A stretch of DNA of 64,000 nucleotides from positions 20,647,501 to 20,711,500 of the forward strand of contig CM076140.1 of NCBI GenBank assembly GCA_038025085.1. Reading direction: 5' to 3'. The DNA comes from Tetragonia tetragonoides (lineage: Eukaryota > Streptophyta > Magnoliopsida > Caryophyllales > Aizoaceae). This document shows, piece by piece, positions 11,866-22,261 of this stretch; the first letter of the stretch is position 1, and every line of letters starts with the position of its first letter. The notes beneath the pieces were generated by a model, which saw only the letters and a list, made by a program, of their open reading frames with translations, did not search any database and had not been told where the DNA came from. The position numbers were made by a program, and so were the translations under genes.

Positions 11866-13685
11866 ATTTTCCTCCTGCATCTATCCCTTCTGCTTCTCAG
11901 TCCTCTCCTCCTGTGTCTCCTGTGTCTGCCACACATACCTCTCCTCTCTCTATACCTCCCAGTTCTTCTGTATCCAGTTCTCCTCCTCATCCACCTCCAC
12001 CACCACCAAATCCATCACCTGCTACCTTAAGGAAGTCTACTAGGACTTCTCATCCTCCTTCTTATCTCACTGCCTACAAATGCAACATGTCTACTTGTAC
12101 TGTCCCACCTGTTTATACTGGTCATTGGTGTAATCTTGTTCAGTTTACCTCCCTTCCACCATCTCATCAAGCTCATATTTCTCATATCACTTCTTTTACC
12201 GAACCTTCTTCATACAAACAAGCTGCTAGTGATCCAGGTTGGGTTAAGGCAATGGATAAAGAGGTAAGTGCTTTACAAGCTAACAATACATGGCAGGTGT
12301 GTGATCTTCCTGCAGGGAAGAAAGCTATTTCCAGTAAATGGGTTTACAAAACTAAACTTAATTCAGATGGTTCCTTAGAGAGGTTGAAATCCAGGTTGGT
12401 TATCATGGGAAATACACAGAAGTTAGGCATTGACTTTAATGAGACTTTTTCCCCAGTTGTTAAAATGTCAACTATAAGCGCTGTTATTGCTCTTGCTGCA
12501 TCAAGGAAATGGGATTTATTGTAATTAGACGTTAATAATGCCTTCTTACATGGTGATCTCAAGGAGGAAATTTATATGAAAATGCCTGAGGGGATTCCTA
12601 ATCCAGAGAACAAGGTTTGCAGGCTTACAAAGTCACTTTATGGCCTCAAACAAGCTTCAAGACAATGGTTTGAGAAATTACACTCATCTCTTCTTGCTCT
12701 AGGATATAAGCAGTGCAAGAATGACTATAATCTATTCCCGAAGAAAAATGGTTCTTCTTTGACAATGGTGGCTGTCTATGTTAATGACATTTTGGTCACA
12801 GGTTCTGATATTCAGAAAATTCAATGTCTCAAGCAACACCTACATGGTTCTTTTGGCATTAAGGATTTAGGGAAATTACATTATTTTTTGGGTTTTGAGG
12901 TTGGTCATCTGCCTCATGGTGTGAGTTTAACACAGAAAAAGTTGACCAAGAAATTATTAGCTGACACTGGTTTCACTGATCCTAAAACTGCATTGACTCC
13001 TCTACCTCTCCATCTGAAGCTTTTTCCTGATCAAGGAGATTTGTTGCCAGATCCTTCTTACTACAGAGTTATCATTGGCAAGCTAAATTTTCTCACTCAC
13101 ACTAGGCATGATCTCTCATTTGCTATTCAAACTCTGAGCCAGTTCATGCAGCAACCTAGATATCCTTATTTACAGGCCATGGAACATGTTCTCAGGTACA
13201 TAAAAGGTACTGTCGGGCAAGGCATCCTTTTGTCTGTTGCTGATCAGCTCAGGTTACAGGCTTTTAGTGATTCTGATTGGACATCTTGTCCCTCTTCTAG
13301 ATGCTCAGTCACTGGTTACTTGGTACTTCTTGGTAATTCTCCCATCAGTTGGAAATCAAAGAAGCAAGGGACTGTATCTAAATCTTCTACTGAGGCTGAG
13401 TATAGGGCCATGCAGCAAGCTGCTTCTGAAGTCACTTGGCTAGTTGGTTTATTAGAGGAACTTGGTGTTACTGATCTTAAGCCAGTGGAATTGCATTGTG
13501 ACAATCAAAGTGCTCTACATATAGCCAAAAATCCTATTTTTCATGAGAGAACCAAACATATAGAGATTGATTGTCACTTCACAAGGGATAAAGTTCTTGA
13601 GGGCCTATTACAGTTAAGTTATTTGCCTACACAGCACCAATTGGCTGATGTCTTGACCAAAATTTTGCCATCCAAGCAGCACTAG
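11830..13685 (+). pseudogene. copia A reverse transcriptase-RNase H
   Basis: The frame opens before 11913. A Pro/Ser-rich linker is followed by the copia RT signature WVKAMDKEVSAL...NTWQ, then KWVYKTK, AFLHGDL and LYGLKQA. The active-site box reads YVNDIL rather than YVDDIL, so a catalytic Asp has become Asn (GAT to AAT). A TAA at about 12522-12524 stops the frame just before LDVNNAFLHG, in place of a usual Gln codon. The RNase H part has FSDSDW, KSSTEAEYRA and LHCDNQSALHIA and ends at 13685, shortly before the purine tract. It cannot be active. Confidence 0.9.
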
Positions 13686-13743
13686 GACCTCTTGCTCAAG
13701 CTGGGCATGCTCTCTCCTACTGCAGCACCAGCTTGCGGGAGGG

Positions 13744-13994
13744 TGTTGGGATCCTCACAATTGCCAGCTCAGCACAATACCATAACAAACTCCAGCTCAT
13801 CTACTAAGCGGTTACAATAGTTTGTTATTACGCTTTATTATTTATCCATTGTTCTGTTAAGTTGTACATATATAAGGACATAAAGCTTTGTACAGTTACT
13901 TGATTAATCAATACAGATTCTCCTCATTCATGAGGTTTCTACACAGTCTCTTTCTCTCTCTAAGCTTGCAAGCTCTCAATCATGGCGGTTAACA
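13744..13994 (+). repeat. 3' LTR of copia A
   Basis: 251 bp, beginning TGTTGGGATCC after the purine tract and ending GTTAACA before the TAAAC target duplication at 13995-13999. Confidence 0.92.
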
Positions 13995-13999
13995 TAAAC

Positions 14000-14834
14000 A
14001 GTACCAAGAAAAACCATCATAATTGAAAAACTATTAAAACGAAAACATGGTTTACTAAACCAAAGAGAAAACATGACCATAGATTATAAGTTGTAACTCT
14101 TGTTATATTAATCACCAAAATTAGCCCCCAAAAAAGGGTACAGCAGGACCAAGTGAAGCCTAATTAGCACCAAATACTTATTTTCTCTTCTGATTCGTCG
14201 ATTTCTATACGGAAGATCTGAAAAAAGAAAATTTCAAAGAATGTAATTAAAGAAGTGCAAAGATAGTAATGGCTTATAGCCTATAGGAGAAGAGAATGGA
14301 TAGAGGAGTAAATTAGCCAATGCCATTTTTGGCTAGGAGGTTTATGGCTTTACAAATTTCAACATACTGTGTCGGTCCCAACATATTGAAAGGGACAAAG
14401 TGGTAAAGATTAGAAACCAAAGATACAAAAACAAATGGCTGCATAATACATCTATAAAATGAAATGATAAAAGGAAGGAAAAAAAACTCACATGCTCGTT
14501 CTACTTCTTAGTTCTTATAGGTGTTTAAGAGTCTTAGGTTCAGTGGGATCATGTATAACCTTCTTTGATACACTGGAGAATCAATAGGAGAAAGAAATTA
14601 GATTCTTGTAAGCATTGAAAAGTAAAACACAGGATAAAAAAGAAATCACAAACAAAACTATTAGTTGATGAAAAAAGATGAAACAAATAATTTAACCAAA
14701 TATGGAGAAACAAAGAGAGAAATACATCATCCTTATTTCTTCAATTGGCATTGTGTTATTTCTAGTTTTTATAAACTACCACTACCAAATTAATTTGTTT
14801 CTAATCTATCAAATGATCAACAGAAATTCCCAAA
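14000..14834. other. intergenic DNA, no gene seen
   Basis: AT-rich. No coding frame, RNA or repeat was recognised. Confidence 0.5.
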
Positions 14835-14837
14835 TTA

Positions 14838-15100
14838 GAGCATCTCCAATGTTACAAAACTCTAAAGAGGTTTTTTTCTATACTCCCAAAAAGCCATTTA
14901 TATAAACCTCTTGTACTCTATGCCACAAACCTCTAATAGGTTTATTGTCTATGCTACATCATAACCCAAAAACCAGCTTTGTCTAGACAAGCCGGTTTGT
15001 GTAAAAGTTGGGGTTTTAGGTTTATCACTATGAAAATGAGGTTTTTTAAGAGCTTTTTCTTCCCCCAAACGTTCCTACAAACCTTGCATTGGAGATGCTC
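14838..15100. mobile_element. Tourist-like MITE (GAGCATCTCCAATG TIRs)
   Basis: Perfect 14-bp terminal inverted repeats GAGCATCTCCAATG at 14838-14851 and 15087-15100, with a TTA target duplication at 14835-14837 and 15101-15103. At 263 bp and non-coding, it matches PIF/Harbinger-derived Tourist MITEs, which use a 3-bp TWA target. Confidence 0.88.
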
Positions 15101-15103
15101 TTA

Positions 15104-15480
15104 TAGCTGCAAATTAGGAAGTTCACAAAAAGAAAAAGAATGTTAGTATAGTCAAACGTGAATGGTGCCGCCAATTTACAACAAAATGCATTGTTTATAT
15201 CAGATCAATGATGATCAACAAAATCCTAAATTTTAGGTGAGTTTGTTCTCTTAGAACTTATAGAGTTCGGATAGGAATTTCAAAAAGATGGTATAATTGT
15301 GAAAAAAAAATAAAAATAAAAATCCAAAGCTGATTTCACAATGTATTTTGGAGGGAAATTTTTCATTGACAATTCGCCATGTGTACAATAATGATGTCAG
15401 CCGGTTATTGTTTTAGTAGGAAGTATATAGATGAGTAAAATAAAAAAAATAAACAATGAATCTAACTATTTGTTTGTTTG
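15104..15480. other. intergenic DNA, no feature seen
   Basis: AT-rich sequence; I see nothing in it. Confidence 0.45.
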
Positions 15481-15484
15481 TTTT

Positions 15485-15860
15485 TTTTAAACTAACTTCA
15501 ATTCCGTACTAATACAATTTATACATCTTTGTTTTTTGTTTCCAACTTTGACCTTAAGTTATTAACATAATATGTTTATTTTACATTTTAAAAAAAATAA
15601 GATTTCTAAATTAGTATCGGAAAATACTTTCAAAATATGAGTATCTTTTTATACTTCTTGCCGATAGTAAAAATTTATGGCAGGGCTTTCAAAGTTTACA
15701 TAATCAAAAGTTCTATATATCTGTACCAAGCCATGGCTATAAACCTAGCTTTGAATAATGGATGATAATAAACATCCGTATTTCTATCTCTTAGCCTTCT
15801 CTTTCAATAAGCTCATAACAATAATAACCACATCAAAATCAATTGTAAGAAATATAATTT
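15485..15860 (-). pseudogene. orphan serpin 3' flank
   Basis: Two parts point to a lost serpin copy. Bases 15485-15770 are a diverged copy of 19860-20135, the flank downstream of S1; both end in CTAGCTTTGAATAATGGATG. Bases 15772-15860 resemble the 3' UTR of S2 at about 26440-26525 (GTATTTCTATCTCTT, then CCTTCT.TTTCAATAA). No serpin coding sequence remains. Confidence 0.5.
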
Positions 15861-16118
15861 GTTTTGATAATTTGGTTACTAATCTAACCCAAATAGCCAT
15901 TACTGCTAGGAGAAGCTTTGGATAATGAAAATTAGTTCAACATCTTGACCTTAATTTTGATACAACGGGTGCGGTTAGAAAAAAAAACTATAGAAATCAA
16001 CCAAGAACTAATGTTGTTTGGGAGCCTCTAAGACAAATTATGTTAAATTAAATTTTAATGGGTCTCAAAAAGATGATGGACGAGCAGCGGCTGGTTTTAG
16101 TATTCCTAACAGAGAATG

Positions 16119-16550
16119 ACCCTGTTTGACAGTTGGATGGTGACATTAGCTGTTGGCTGATGGCTGGTGGTCGATGGCTGGTATTGTTAGCTGATTTGAT
16201 CGACTAGTAACGTTGGATGTCTAGAAAGAAATGTTTGCTAACATTGGCTGGTAACATTAGCAAGTTATATGTAAAATGACTTATAAGGACATTTCATATG
16301 ATAGAGGAATTTGATGACATAAAAGTAAATAATTGCAAGTCTTGGACTATCTTGTCATTTGACTACATTAATGCCACCAGCCAATACCCATAAGCTACCC
16401 TCCTTGGCTTTTCAAAAGTTGGCTTGTGGGAACCCAAAAGCAATTCTCACAAGCTAACATCCAAACACCAATATTGGATGGTGGACTGGTCAAGCATCTA
16501 ATTTTGCCACAAGCCAGCCACAGCCCACAAGCCAATATCCAAACACCCCC
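16119..16550. mobile_element. MITE inside the RNase H fragment
   Basis: About 432 bp with weak terminal inverted repeats (ACCCTGTTTGACAG against GGGGGTGTTTGGATAT read inward) and AATG on both sides (16115-16118 and 16551-16554). Deleting it restores the RNase H frame from IPNRE into the following codons, which fixes the borders. It is rich in GGCTGGTGG and CCACAAGCCAGCC words. The superfamily is uncertain; it may be hAT-like. Confidence 0.65.
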
Positions 16551-16653
16551 AATGTCAAGTAGTATCTGTTGGAGCTAGATCTTGTTGAGTAAGTTCTAGT
16601 CTTCTAGCTGAGGCTATAGGTCTCAAAGAACAAGTTCATGAAGCAAGGAAGCT

Positions 16654-16860
16654 AACTAAGGAGGCGTGGTTGAGTGGTAGGGACTCATCCATCTATAAAC
16701 AAGGTTGAGGGTTCGAATCTCGCCTTGAGCATGGAGCAGCTTCAAACTCCTTCGACAACTGTCCCACCCTTTGAGGTGCGTACAAGTCAGCGCGACGAAA
16801 TAGTTAGTATGGTCGACGGTGGACACCCTTGGTCGTGAACCAAAAAAAAAAAAAAAAAGA
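16654..16860 (+). mobile_element. tRNA-derived SINE, copy 1
   Basis: A 207-bp SINE with a 16-bp target duplication ATGAAGCAAGGAAGCT (16638-16653 and 16861-16876). The RNA polymerase III A box TGGTTGAGTGG is at 16667-16677 and the B box GGTTCGAATC at 16710-16719. An unrelated body ends in a poly-A tail at 16842-16858. The tRNA-like head does not fold as a functional tRNA, and the tail identifies a retroposon. Confidence 0.9.
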
Positions 16861-17027
16861 ATGAAGCAAGGAAGCTTGGTATCAAAAATATTACTATAGT
16901 GCCAAAAAAAACATTACTATAGAAGGTGATAACCTTACAGTTATTAAATCAATTAGAGGTGAATGGTATATCCCTTGGAAAATTGAGAATAAAATTATTG
17001 ATGCTAGAAAAGACCTCCCATCTCTTT

Positions 17028-17273
17028 CATTACAAAAAAACGAGATTTAGTTGCGGAAAAAATCCGCAGCTAACAAGCAAAATCCGCTGCTAATTAGCGT
17101 TAGCGGCGGAGTTAGCGGCGAAAACATATCCGTGGGTAAGACCCTCGACGCTGAGCGAATCATCGGCGGGATTTTCTTTATCCGCCGCTAAGCTCAGCGA
17201 CGGGGTACAATATTCCGCAGCTGCATTTTAAAAGGGAAAAAGAAAAAAAAAATTAATTGGGGGAGATAGGCGG
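17028..17273 (+). mobile_element. truncated CACTA 5' end (duplication copy)
   Basis: It begins CATTACAAAAAAACGAG, a one-base variant of a CACTA terminus, and carries GC-rich subterminal words (CCGCAGCTAA, AGCGGCGGAGTTAGCGG). It stops at the duplication junction at about 17270-17273. It is the duplicate of the first 245 bp of the element at 17859. Confidence 0.8.
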
Positions 17274-18105
17274 CAATTCTCACAATCTAACATCCAAACA
17301 CCAATATTGGATGGTGGACTGGTCAAACATCCAATTTTGCCACAAGCCAGCCACAGCCCACAAGCCAATATCCAAACTCCCCCAATGTCAAGTAGTATCT
17401 GTTGGAGCTAGATCTTGTTGAGTAAGTTCTAGTCTTCTAGCTGAGGCTATAGGTCTCAAAGAACAAGTTCATGAAGCAAGGAAGCTAACTAAGGAGGTGT
17501 GGTTGAGTGGTAGGGACTCATCCATCTATAAACAAGGTTGAGGGTTCGAATCTCGCTTTAGGCATGGAGCAGCTTCAAACTCCTTGGACAACTGTCCCAC
17601 CCTTTGAGGTGCGTATAAGTCAGCGCGGAGAAATAGTTTCTATGGTCGACGGTGGACACCCTTGGTCGTGAACCAAAAAAAAAAAAAAAGAATGTAGCAA
17701 GGAAGCTTGGTATCAAAAATATTACTATAGTGCCAAAAAAAACATTACTATAGAAGGTGATAACCTTACAGTTATTAAATCGATTAGAGGTGAATGGTAT
17801 ATCCCTTGGAAAATTGAGAATATAATTATTGATGCTAGAAAAGACCTCCCATCTCTTTCACTATAAAAAAACGAGATTTAGGTGCGGAAAAAAACCGCAG
17901 GTAACAAGCAAAATCCGCTGCTAATTAGCGTTAGCGGCGGAGTTAGCGGCGAAAACATATCCGTGGGTAAAACCCTCAACGTTGAGCGAATCATCGGCGG
18001 GATTTTCTTTATCTGCCGCTAAGCTCATCGACGGGGTACAATATTCTGCAGCTGCATTTTAAAAGGGAAAAAGAAAAAAAAAATTAATTGGGGGAGATGG
18101 GGGTC
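17274..18105. repeat. tandem duplication, unit 2
   Basis: It matches 16441-17273 base for base apart from a few substitutions and a 2-bp difference in the SINE poly-A. The right break falls in the CACTA element after GGGGGAGAT. Confidence 0.92.
17487..17691 (+). mobile_element. tRNA-derived SINE, copy 2
   Basis: The duplicated copy of the SINE at 16654, with the same A and B boxes. Its flanks are ATGAAGCAAGGAAGCT (17471-17486) and ATGTAGCAAGGAAGCT (17692-17707). It arose by segmental duplication, not by a second insertion. Confidence 0.88.
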
Positions 18106-18678
18106 TAAATCTCGCAAGCCCGCCACACGCGCGAAGTCTGGCCCAGAATCCCACGCGCTCCTGCCTCTCTGGGCCTTCCGCGAATTAATTCGCAAATTCA
18201 CTTAGGTGAAGCTTCGAACCCTGGACGCCCGTGAGGGAAGTAAGTGGCTTACCAGCCCGCTGTAGCTGATGTTCTTAATCTTTATAGGCTAGCAAAATTT
18301 TTAACGGGTACTGAAGCCTAGCCAAGAAATAAAAAATAACTGCGGAATCAATTTATTTCGACGCTGCTCAGCGACGAAAACTATATTATGCCGCCTTTAG
18401 ACAGCGACGGAATCAGACCGCAAAAAGCTACAAAATTGTAAAACATTTTTATAAAATATTTTCAGCAGTGGAAAAGTTTAAATCCGCAGCTAATTTTAAA
18501 TTTTTATTTTCTAAAAATATTTTCAGCTATGGAACTCATAAATCCGCCGCTAATTAGCTGCGGAATTAATTCCGCAGCTAATTAGCGACGGAAATTGATC
18601 CCGTAGCTAAAATAGCTACGGCAAAAAATTTGGTTGCTCAATCCGCAGCTATATATCGTTTTTTTTGTTGTTGTAGTG
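17859..18678. mobile_element. non-autonomous CACTA (En/Spm) element
   Basis: 820 bp. The left end CACTATAAAAAAACGAG and the right end TTTTTTTTGTTGTTGTAGTG (reverse complement CACTACAACAACAAAAAAAA) are flanked by TTT at 17856-17858 and 18679-18681, the 3-bp target of this superfamily. Subterminal CCGCAGCTAATT and GCGGCGG words in both orientations look like transposase-binding repeats. No transposase is present. A GC-rich stretch of unknown origin lies at 18105-18260. Confidence 0.87.
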
Positions 18679-18910
18679 TTTGATAATGTAGAAGTTCTTC
18701 ATATTTTTAGAGAAATTAATTCTGTAGCTGAGTTTATGGCTAACCGGGGGCATTGATGTCATTCTCATCTATCTTGGTCGACTTCTTTCAACCAAGAACT
18801 AACCAATCCGTTGGTTAGAGACTGGGTATGTTAAATCTTTAAAGGACTTAACTTGGTATTTCTTGATTTTTCTAAAATAAAAAAACAAGATAAAGAAAAA
18901 AAAAAAACAA

Positions 18911-19190
18911 AAGACTCCAACAAATCCGCAAATTATTGCCTAGTCTCGGGATTAGGAGGCTACCTAATCCCGAGCAGGCGCATGGGCTTCACGCGCCAAG
19001 TCAATGGCGCGTGAACCACACGCGCTTCCAACTATTTTTTTTTTATTTTTTTATTATTTTTTTTGCAATCTTGCCCTTGTAGGGTTTACCCTGCCCCGAT
19101 TTAAATCAAACTTGACCTAGGGTTTTCGTTTTTTGGGATTTTTTTGAATTTTTTGGGGTTTTCGAAAAATTTTTGGGATCTAGATTACTT
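18911..19190. other. intergenic DNA with a 12-bp hairpin
   Basis: A perfect inverted repeat CTCGGGATTAGG (18945-18956) pairs with 18963-18974 across a 6-nt loop, just after the LINE A-rich tail. It is followed by CACGCGCC and GGCGCGTG words that also pair. No gene is seen. Confidence 0.6.
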
Positions 19191-19670
19191 TTTCAGTAGG
19201 GAGGCGGGGAGGGAGGTGGTGGTTGGGGGAGATCACAGCTGAAGTCGACGGCCGGAGTCGATCTCAGCCGTGGCCAGGGCGGGGGTGAAGGGGCGGTGAG
19301 GAGAGAGAAAATAAGGGTTGGGGTGATGGGAGGGGAGGGGAGGGGTGGGGTGGGGTGGGCTGGTGGGGGCCACCGTCGTGGTCTCCGGCCAGCGCCGACC
19401 ACGACGGTGGCCTGGGAGGTGGTGGCTGGGCGGTGGTGGTGGTGGTGAGGCGGCGCCGGCAAGGGGAAGGAAAGGAGTGTGGGTGAGGGTGGGAGGGGTG
19501 GGGTGGGCTGGTGGGGCCACCGTCGTGGTCTCCGGCCAGCGCCGACCACGACCGTGGCCTGGGCGGTGGTGGCTGGGTGGTGGTGGTGGTGGTTACGCGA
19601 CGCCGGGCAAGGGGGAGGGGAGGAGAGAGAGTGAGAGTGGGTGAGGGTGAAGGGAGGAGAGAGAAATGGA

Positions 19671-19735
<65 letters not shown>
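19191..19735. repeat. GC-rich block: G-runs, 147-bp tandem repeat, (GA)n
   Basis: Runs of four G separated by A or T at about 19328-19358 form a G-quadruplex motif. A segment starting CCACCGTCGTGGTC at 19370 recurs at 19517 (offset 147). Each copy contains an inverted repeat, CCACCGTCGTGGTC pairing with GACCACGACGGTGG. A (GA)n run follows at about 19676-19733. The Pro- or Gly-rich ORFs on both strands are low-complexity artefacts. Confidence 0.8.
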
Positions 19736-19736
<1 letters not shown>

Positions 19737-19859
19737 GGATTAGAGAGCCTTATGATCCTGAGATCATAATTTAACTATTGAACAAATCATACCAGGTGTC
19801 TCCTCTTTCTGAAATTGTGTCTTTTTTTTTTTTTTTTTTTTTTTTTTTGCGAATTTTAA

Positions 19860-20135
19860 ATAACTTTTTTAAAAACTAACATTGTATTCGGTACTAATAC
19901 TATTTGTCGTCTTTGTATTTTGTAGTCGACTTTGACAAAATACCTTTTAACATTTAAAAATGTAGTTTCTATATTAGTATATCCAAAAATACTTTTTCCA
20001 TTTTATCTATTTATACTTCTTACCGAATAAAACTTAATGTGACTGATTTATAACAAATAAATAGTAACAAAAGTTGTTTAAATCTCTACCAAGCCAGAGC
20101 TATAAATCTAGCTTTGAATAATGGATGATAACTAG
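19860..20135. other. S1 downstream flank, copy of 15485-15770
   Basis: AT-rich non-coding sequence sharing an alignable, diverged copy at 15485-15770. Immediately after it, CTAGTTACATTCCCGTGCGA at 20136 resembles a reverse-complement Helitron 3' end. Confidence 0.5.
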
Positions 20136-21639
20136 TTACATTCCCGTGCGATACACGATTTGGTATAAAAATCCTTTTTTATGAAACCTCTCGCTTAATA
20201 TGGTACAAACCTACAACATTGCATTAATTGTAGGGTAGAATACCAAAATATACAATATCTCATTTCTTAACAATCATTATATAAACTTGGTTTGTATAGC
20301 CAAACTTTTATTATTTTGGTTGCAATTTACCCTAATTTTTAGTGTCCAATATTCGTCTAAAAGATCATCCCCAATACTACTAATAATTTTTCTGCAGTTT
20401 ACTCCAAATACCCAGAAAATCATATCCTAAGTATCAAATGGATGCAATAAAAGTATGATTAAGTGGTTAACAATTATGTACACCCATCACTGAAAGTTAG
20501 TATACATATTGTTTCTGCTATTATAGAACAAATAATGCGAAAATTGAAATAGTAACGATGTACACTTTGACTCGAATATAGTGAGCTCTATTGTTAAAGA
20601 ATGGGTGTCCTCCTAAAAAAAAAGAGTATTAATAGCAAAATAATATATTTTTGATTATTATATACATCTATTATAAGCCCATCTTTGGCATGTGGAAGAA
20701 AGAAGTACATAGAAAAACTACGCTTCTCTCGTCCTTGGTGGTAAGGTAGACGGAGAACTTTGAAGTCATCAAAAACTCTGATGAACTGTTTCTTTTTACT
20801 GGTCATAAAGGGTGCCTTGACGGAGCTATTGTCAAGAAGATAAAAGTCATATTCTTTTGTGTTTGACGCATCAAAGTTCTTACACCATGATCCCTTGAAG
20901 TAAACGGCATTTGCAAAGATGAGCCTGGTTTCATTATCAACGGAATCAGGAGGTAGTACTTCTTTAATAAGGCCACTTGTTTGCTTTTCAGCCCACGAGT
21001 TAACTTCAGAGGCTACTTCATCTGCCTTCACAACCAAAAGAAACACCAATGTTAATTAACATCAATTTGCAGCAGTAGTTAGCCAAGAGATCGAAGAGTC
21101 TAGGATATCTACATGTAAGTCATATTAGCAATAAGTCTTATGTTGTCACCCAAAACAGAGGAATGTTTTTCCTTCGCATTACGAATGCTTACACGAAAAA
21201 TAAATTTGATCAGAACAAGATAAAGGGATTGAAAAAAAAAAAAAAAAACACTACAATCCCTCTTTCACTTTAAATTCCTTGTGAGTTGTGAGTCTTGTCA
21301 TAGAATTTCTCTATATATAACCATGGTAATTTCATAAAGACGAAAGCCTAAAAAATTATTTAGTTCGCGGAAAAAGAATGACAGCAGAGATCTTTCCAAA
21401 TTCATTTGACAAATGTATGCAATTTTGTTGTTGCTCATTTTATCAGCATAACCAGTGCTCCTAAACGACATGTATAAGAATAGGGATAGAGCAATGTGAG
21501 CACTAAGGTAGGTTAAAACATTCTTCATTCTTTCTCACTTATCACAGCCGAATATTAACATTAAATGAAAAATTAGATACCAATTTGAGTTAAGAATAAA
21601 AATAAATATTATAAACAATACTAATTTTCATAAGCCGTC

Positions 21640-22035
21640 AGGCGTCATGAACACAATCAATTGAAAGAGTATACTAACTACGTGATCGTGAACACAATCA
21701 ATTACAAGAGTATACTAAATACGTCGTCATGAACACAATCGATTGCAAGAGTATACTAAGTACGTCGTCATGAACACACAATCGATTGCAAAAGTATACT
21801 AAGTACGTCGTCATGAACACGATCAACTGCAAGAGTATCCTAAGTACATCGTCATGAACACGAATACACGATCAATTGCAAGAGTAGTATACTATGTACG
21901 TCCTCATGAGCACACAATCGATTGCAAAAGTATACTAAGTACGTCGTCATGAACACGACCAACTGCAGGAGTATCCTAAGTACATCGTCATGAATACAGG
22001 ATAGACGATCAATTGCAAGAGTATACTAAATAGTT
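21640..22035. repeat. minisatellite in the S1 intron, unit about 42 bp
   Basis: About nine imperfect copies of a unit containing CGTCGTCATGAACACAATCG and GCAAGAGTATACTAAGTA. Units vary by small indels and substitutions. The spacing is too irregular, and the spacers are part of the unit itself, so this is not a CRISPR. Confidence 0.85.
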
Positions 22036-22261
22036 TAGCCAAAGAAGAGAATCTAGCATATCTTCATGCAACTCATATCAGCTATATGTGATATGTCGTC
22101 ACTCGACTGAGTAATGTTTATCCTTCACGTAGTGAATGCTCAACGAAAACAGTCAAATTCGCTACAATCACTCTTACCATACATGTTAAATTGCTTGTGA
22201 GTCCCTTGCAATTAACAAAAAAGAGAAGGAAAAAAAAAAAAACAGCTCCTGGTCTCAAAAA

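Larger units (their letters stand above)
4305..13994 (+). mobile_element. Copia A: Ty1/copia LTR retrotransposon, disabled, carrying a nested LARD
   Basis: A complete element with LTRs at 4305-4572 and 13744-13994. Both begin TGTTGGGATCC and end GTTAACA. The target duplication TAAAC is at 4300-4304 and 13995-13999. A primer-binding site resembling the initiator-Met tRNA complement (TGGTATCACAGC) starts at 4573. A purine tract (GCGGGAGGG) ends at 13743. Gag and then protease-integrase-RT-RNase H lie in the copia order. The element is dead: it has several stops, a frameshift near 11805-11820, a YVND instead of YVDD reverse-transcriptase motif, and a 4.4-kb foreign element inside gag. The 3' LTR lacks about 17 bp present in the 5' LTR. 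Confidence 0.93.
16441..17273. repeat. tandem duplication, unit 1 (833 bp)
   Basis: Bases from CAATTCTCAC at 16441 recur from 17274 with an offset of 833 and only a few percent of differences. The unit holds the 3' part of the MITE, an RNase H piece, a SINE and the first 245 bp of a CACTA element. Confidence 0.92.
15985..18910 (+). pseudogene. LINE 3' fragment with RNase H (RVT_3) domain, split by insertions
   Basis: Four plus-strand pieces join into one RNase H-like domain. About 15985-16118 has KLNFNGSQKDDGRAAAGF; 16555-16653 has SSLLAEAIGLKEQVHEA; 16861-17027 (or its duplicate 17692-17858) has NITIEGDNLTVIKSI; and 18679-18745 has FREINSVAEFMANRGH. An A-rich stretch at about 18878-18910 looks like a LINE tail. 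The interruptions are a MITE, a SINE, a tandem duplication and a CACTA element. The family carboxylates D-E-D-D appear as N, E, D and E. With one in-frame TGA and an upstream frame slip, the enzyme is dead. It could be a domesticated RVT_3 gene rather than a LINE, but the A-rich tail favours a LINE. Confidence 0.7.

Noticed and set aside
16661..16725. A tRNA gene
   Set aside because: The A and B boxes are present, but the sequence continues into a SINE body with a poly-A tail and 16-bp target duplication.
18200..18260. A second tRNA-like B box (TTCGAACCCTGG) in the CACTA interior
   Set aside because: There is no matching A box at the right distance and no tail. It may be an old SINE fragment but cannot be supported.
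19193..19774. Pro-rich and Gly-rich open frames on both strands
   Set aside because: They arise from G-runs, the 147-bp repeat and (GA)n. No family motif or codon structure is present.
21640..22035. CRISPR-like array
   Set aside because: The repeats have no constant spacer of unique sequence, there are no cas genes, and the genome is a plant's.
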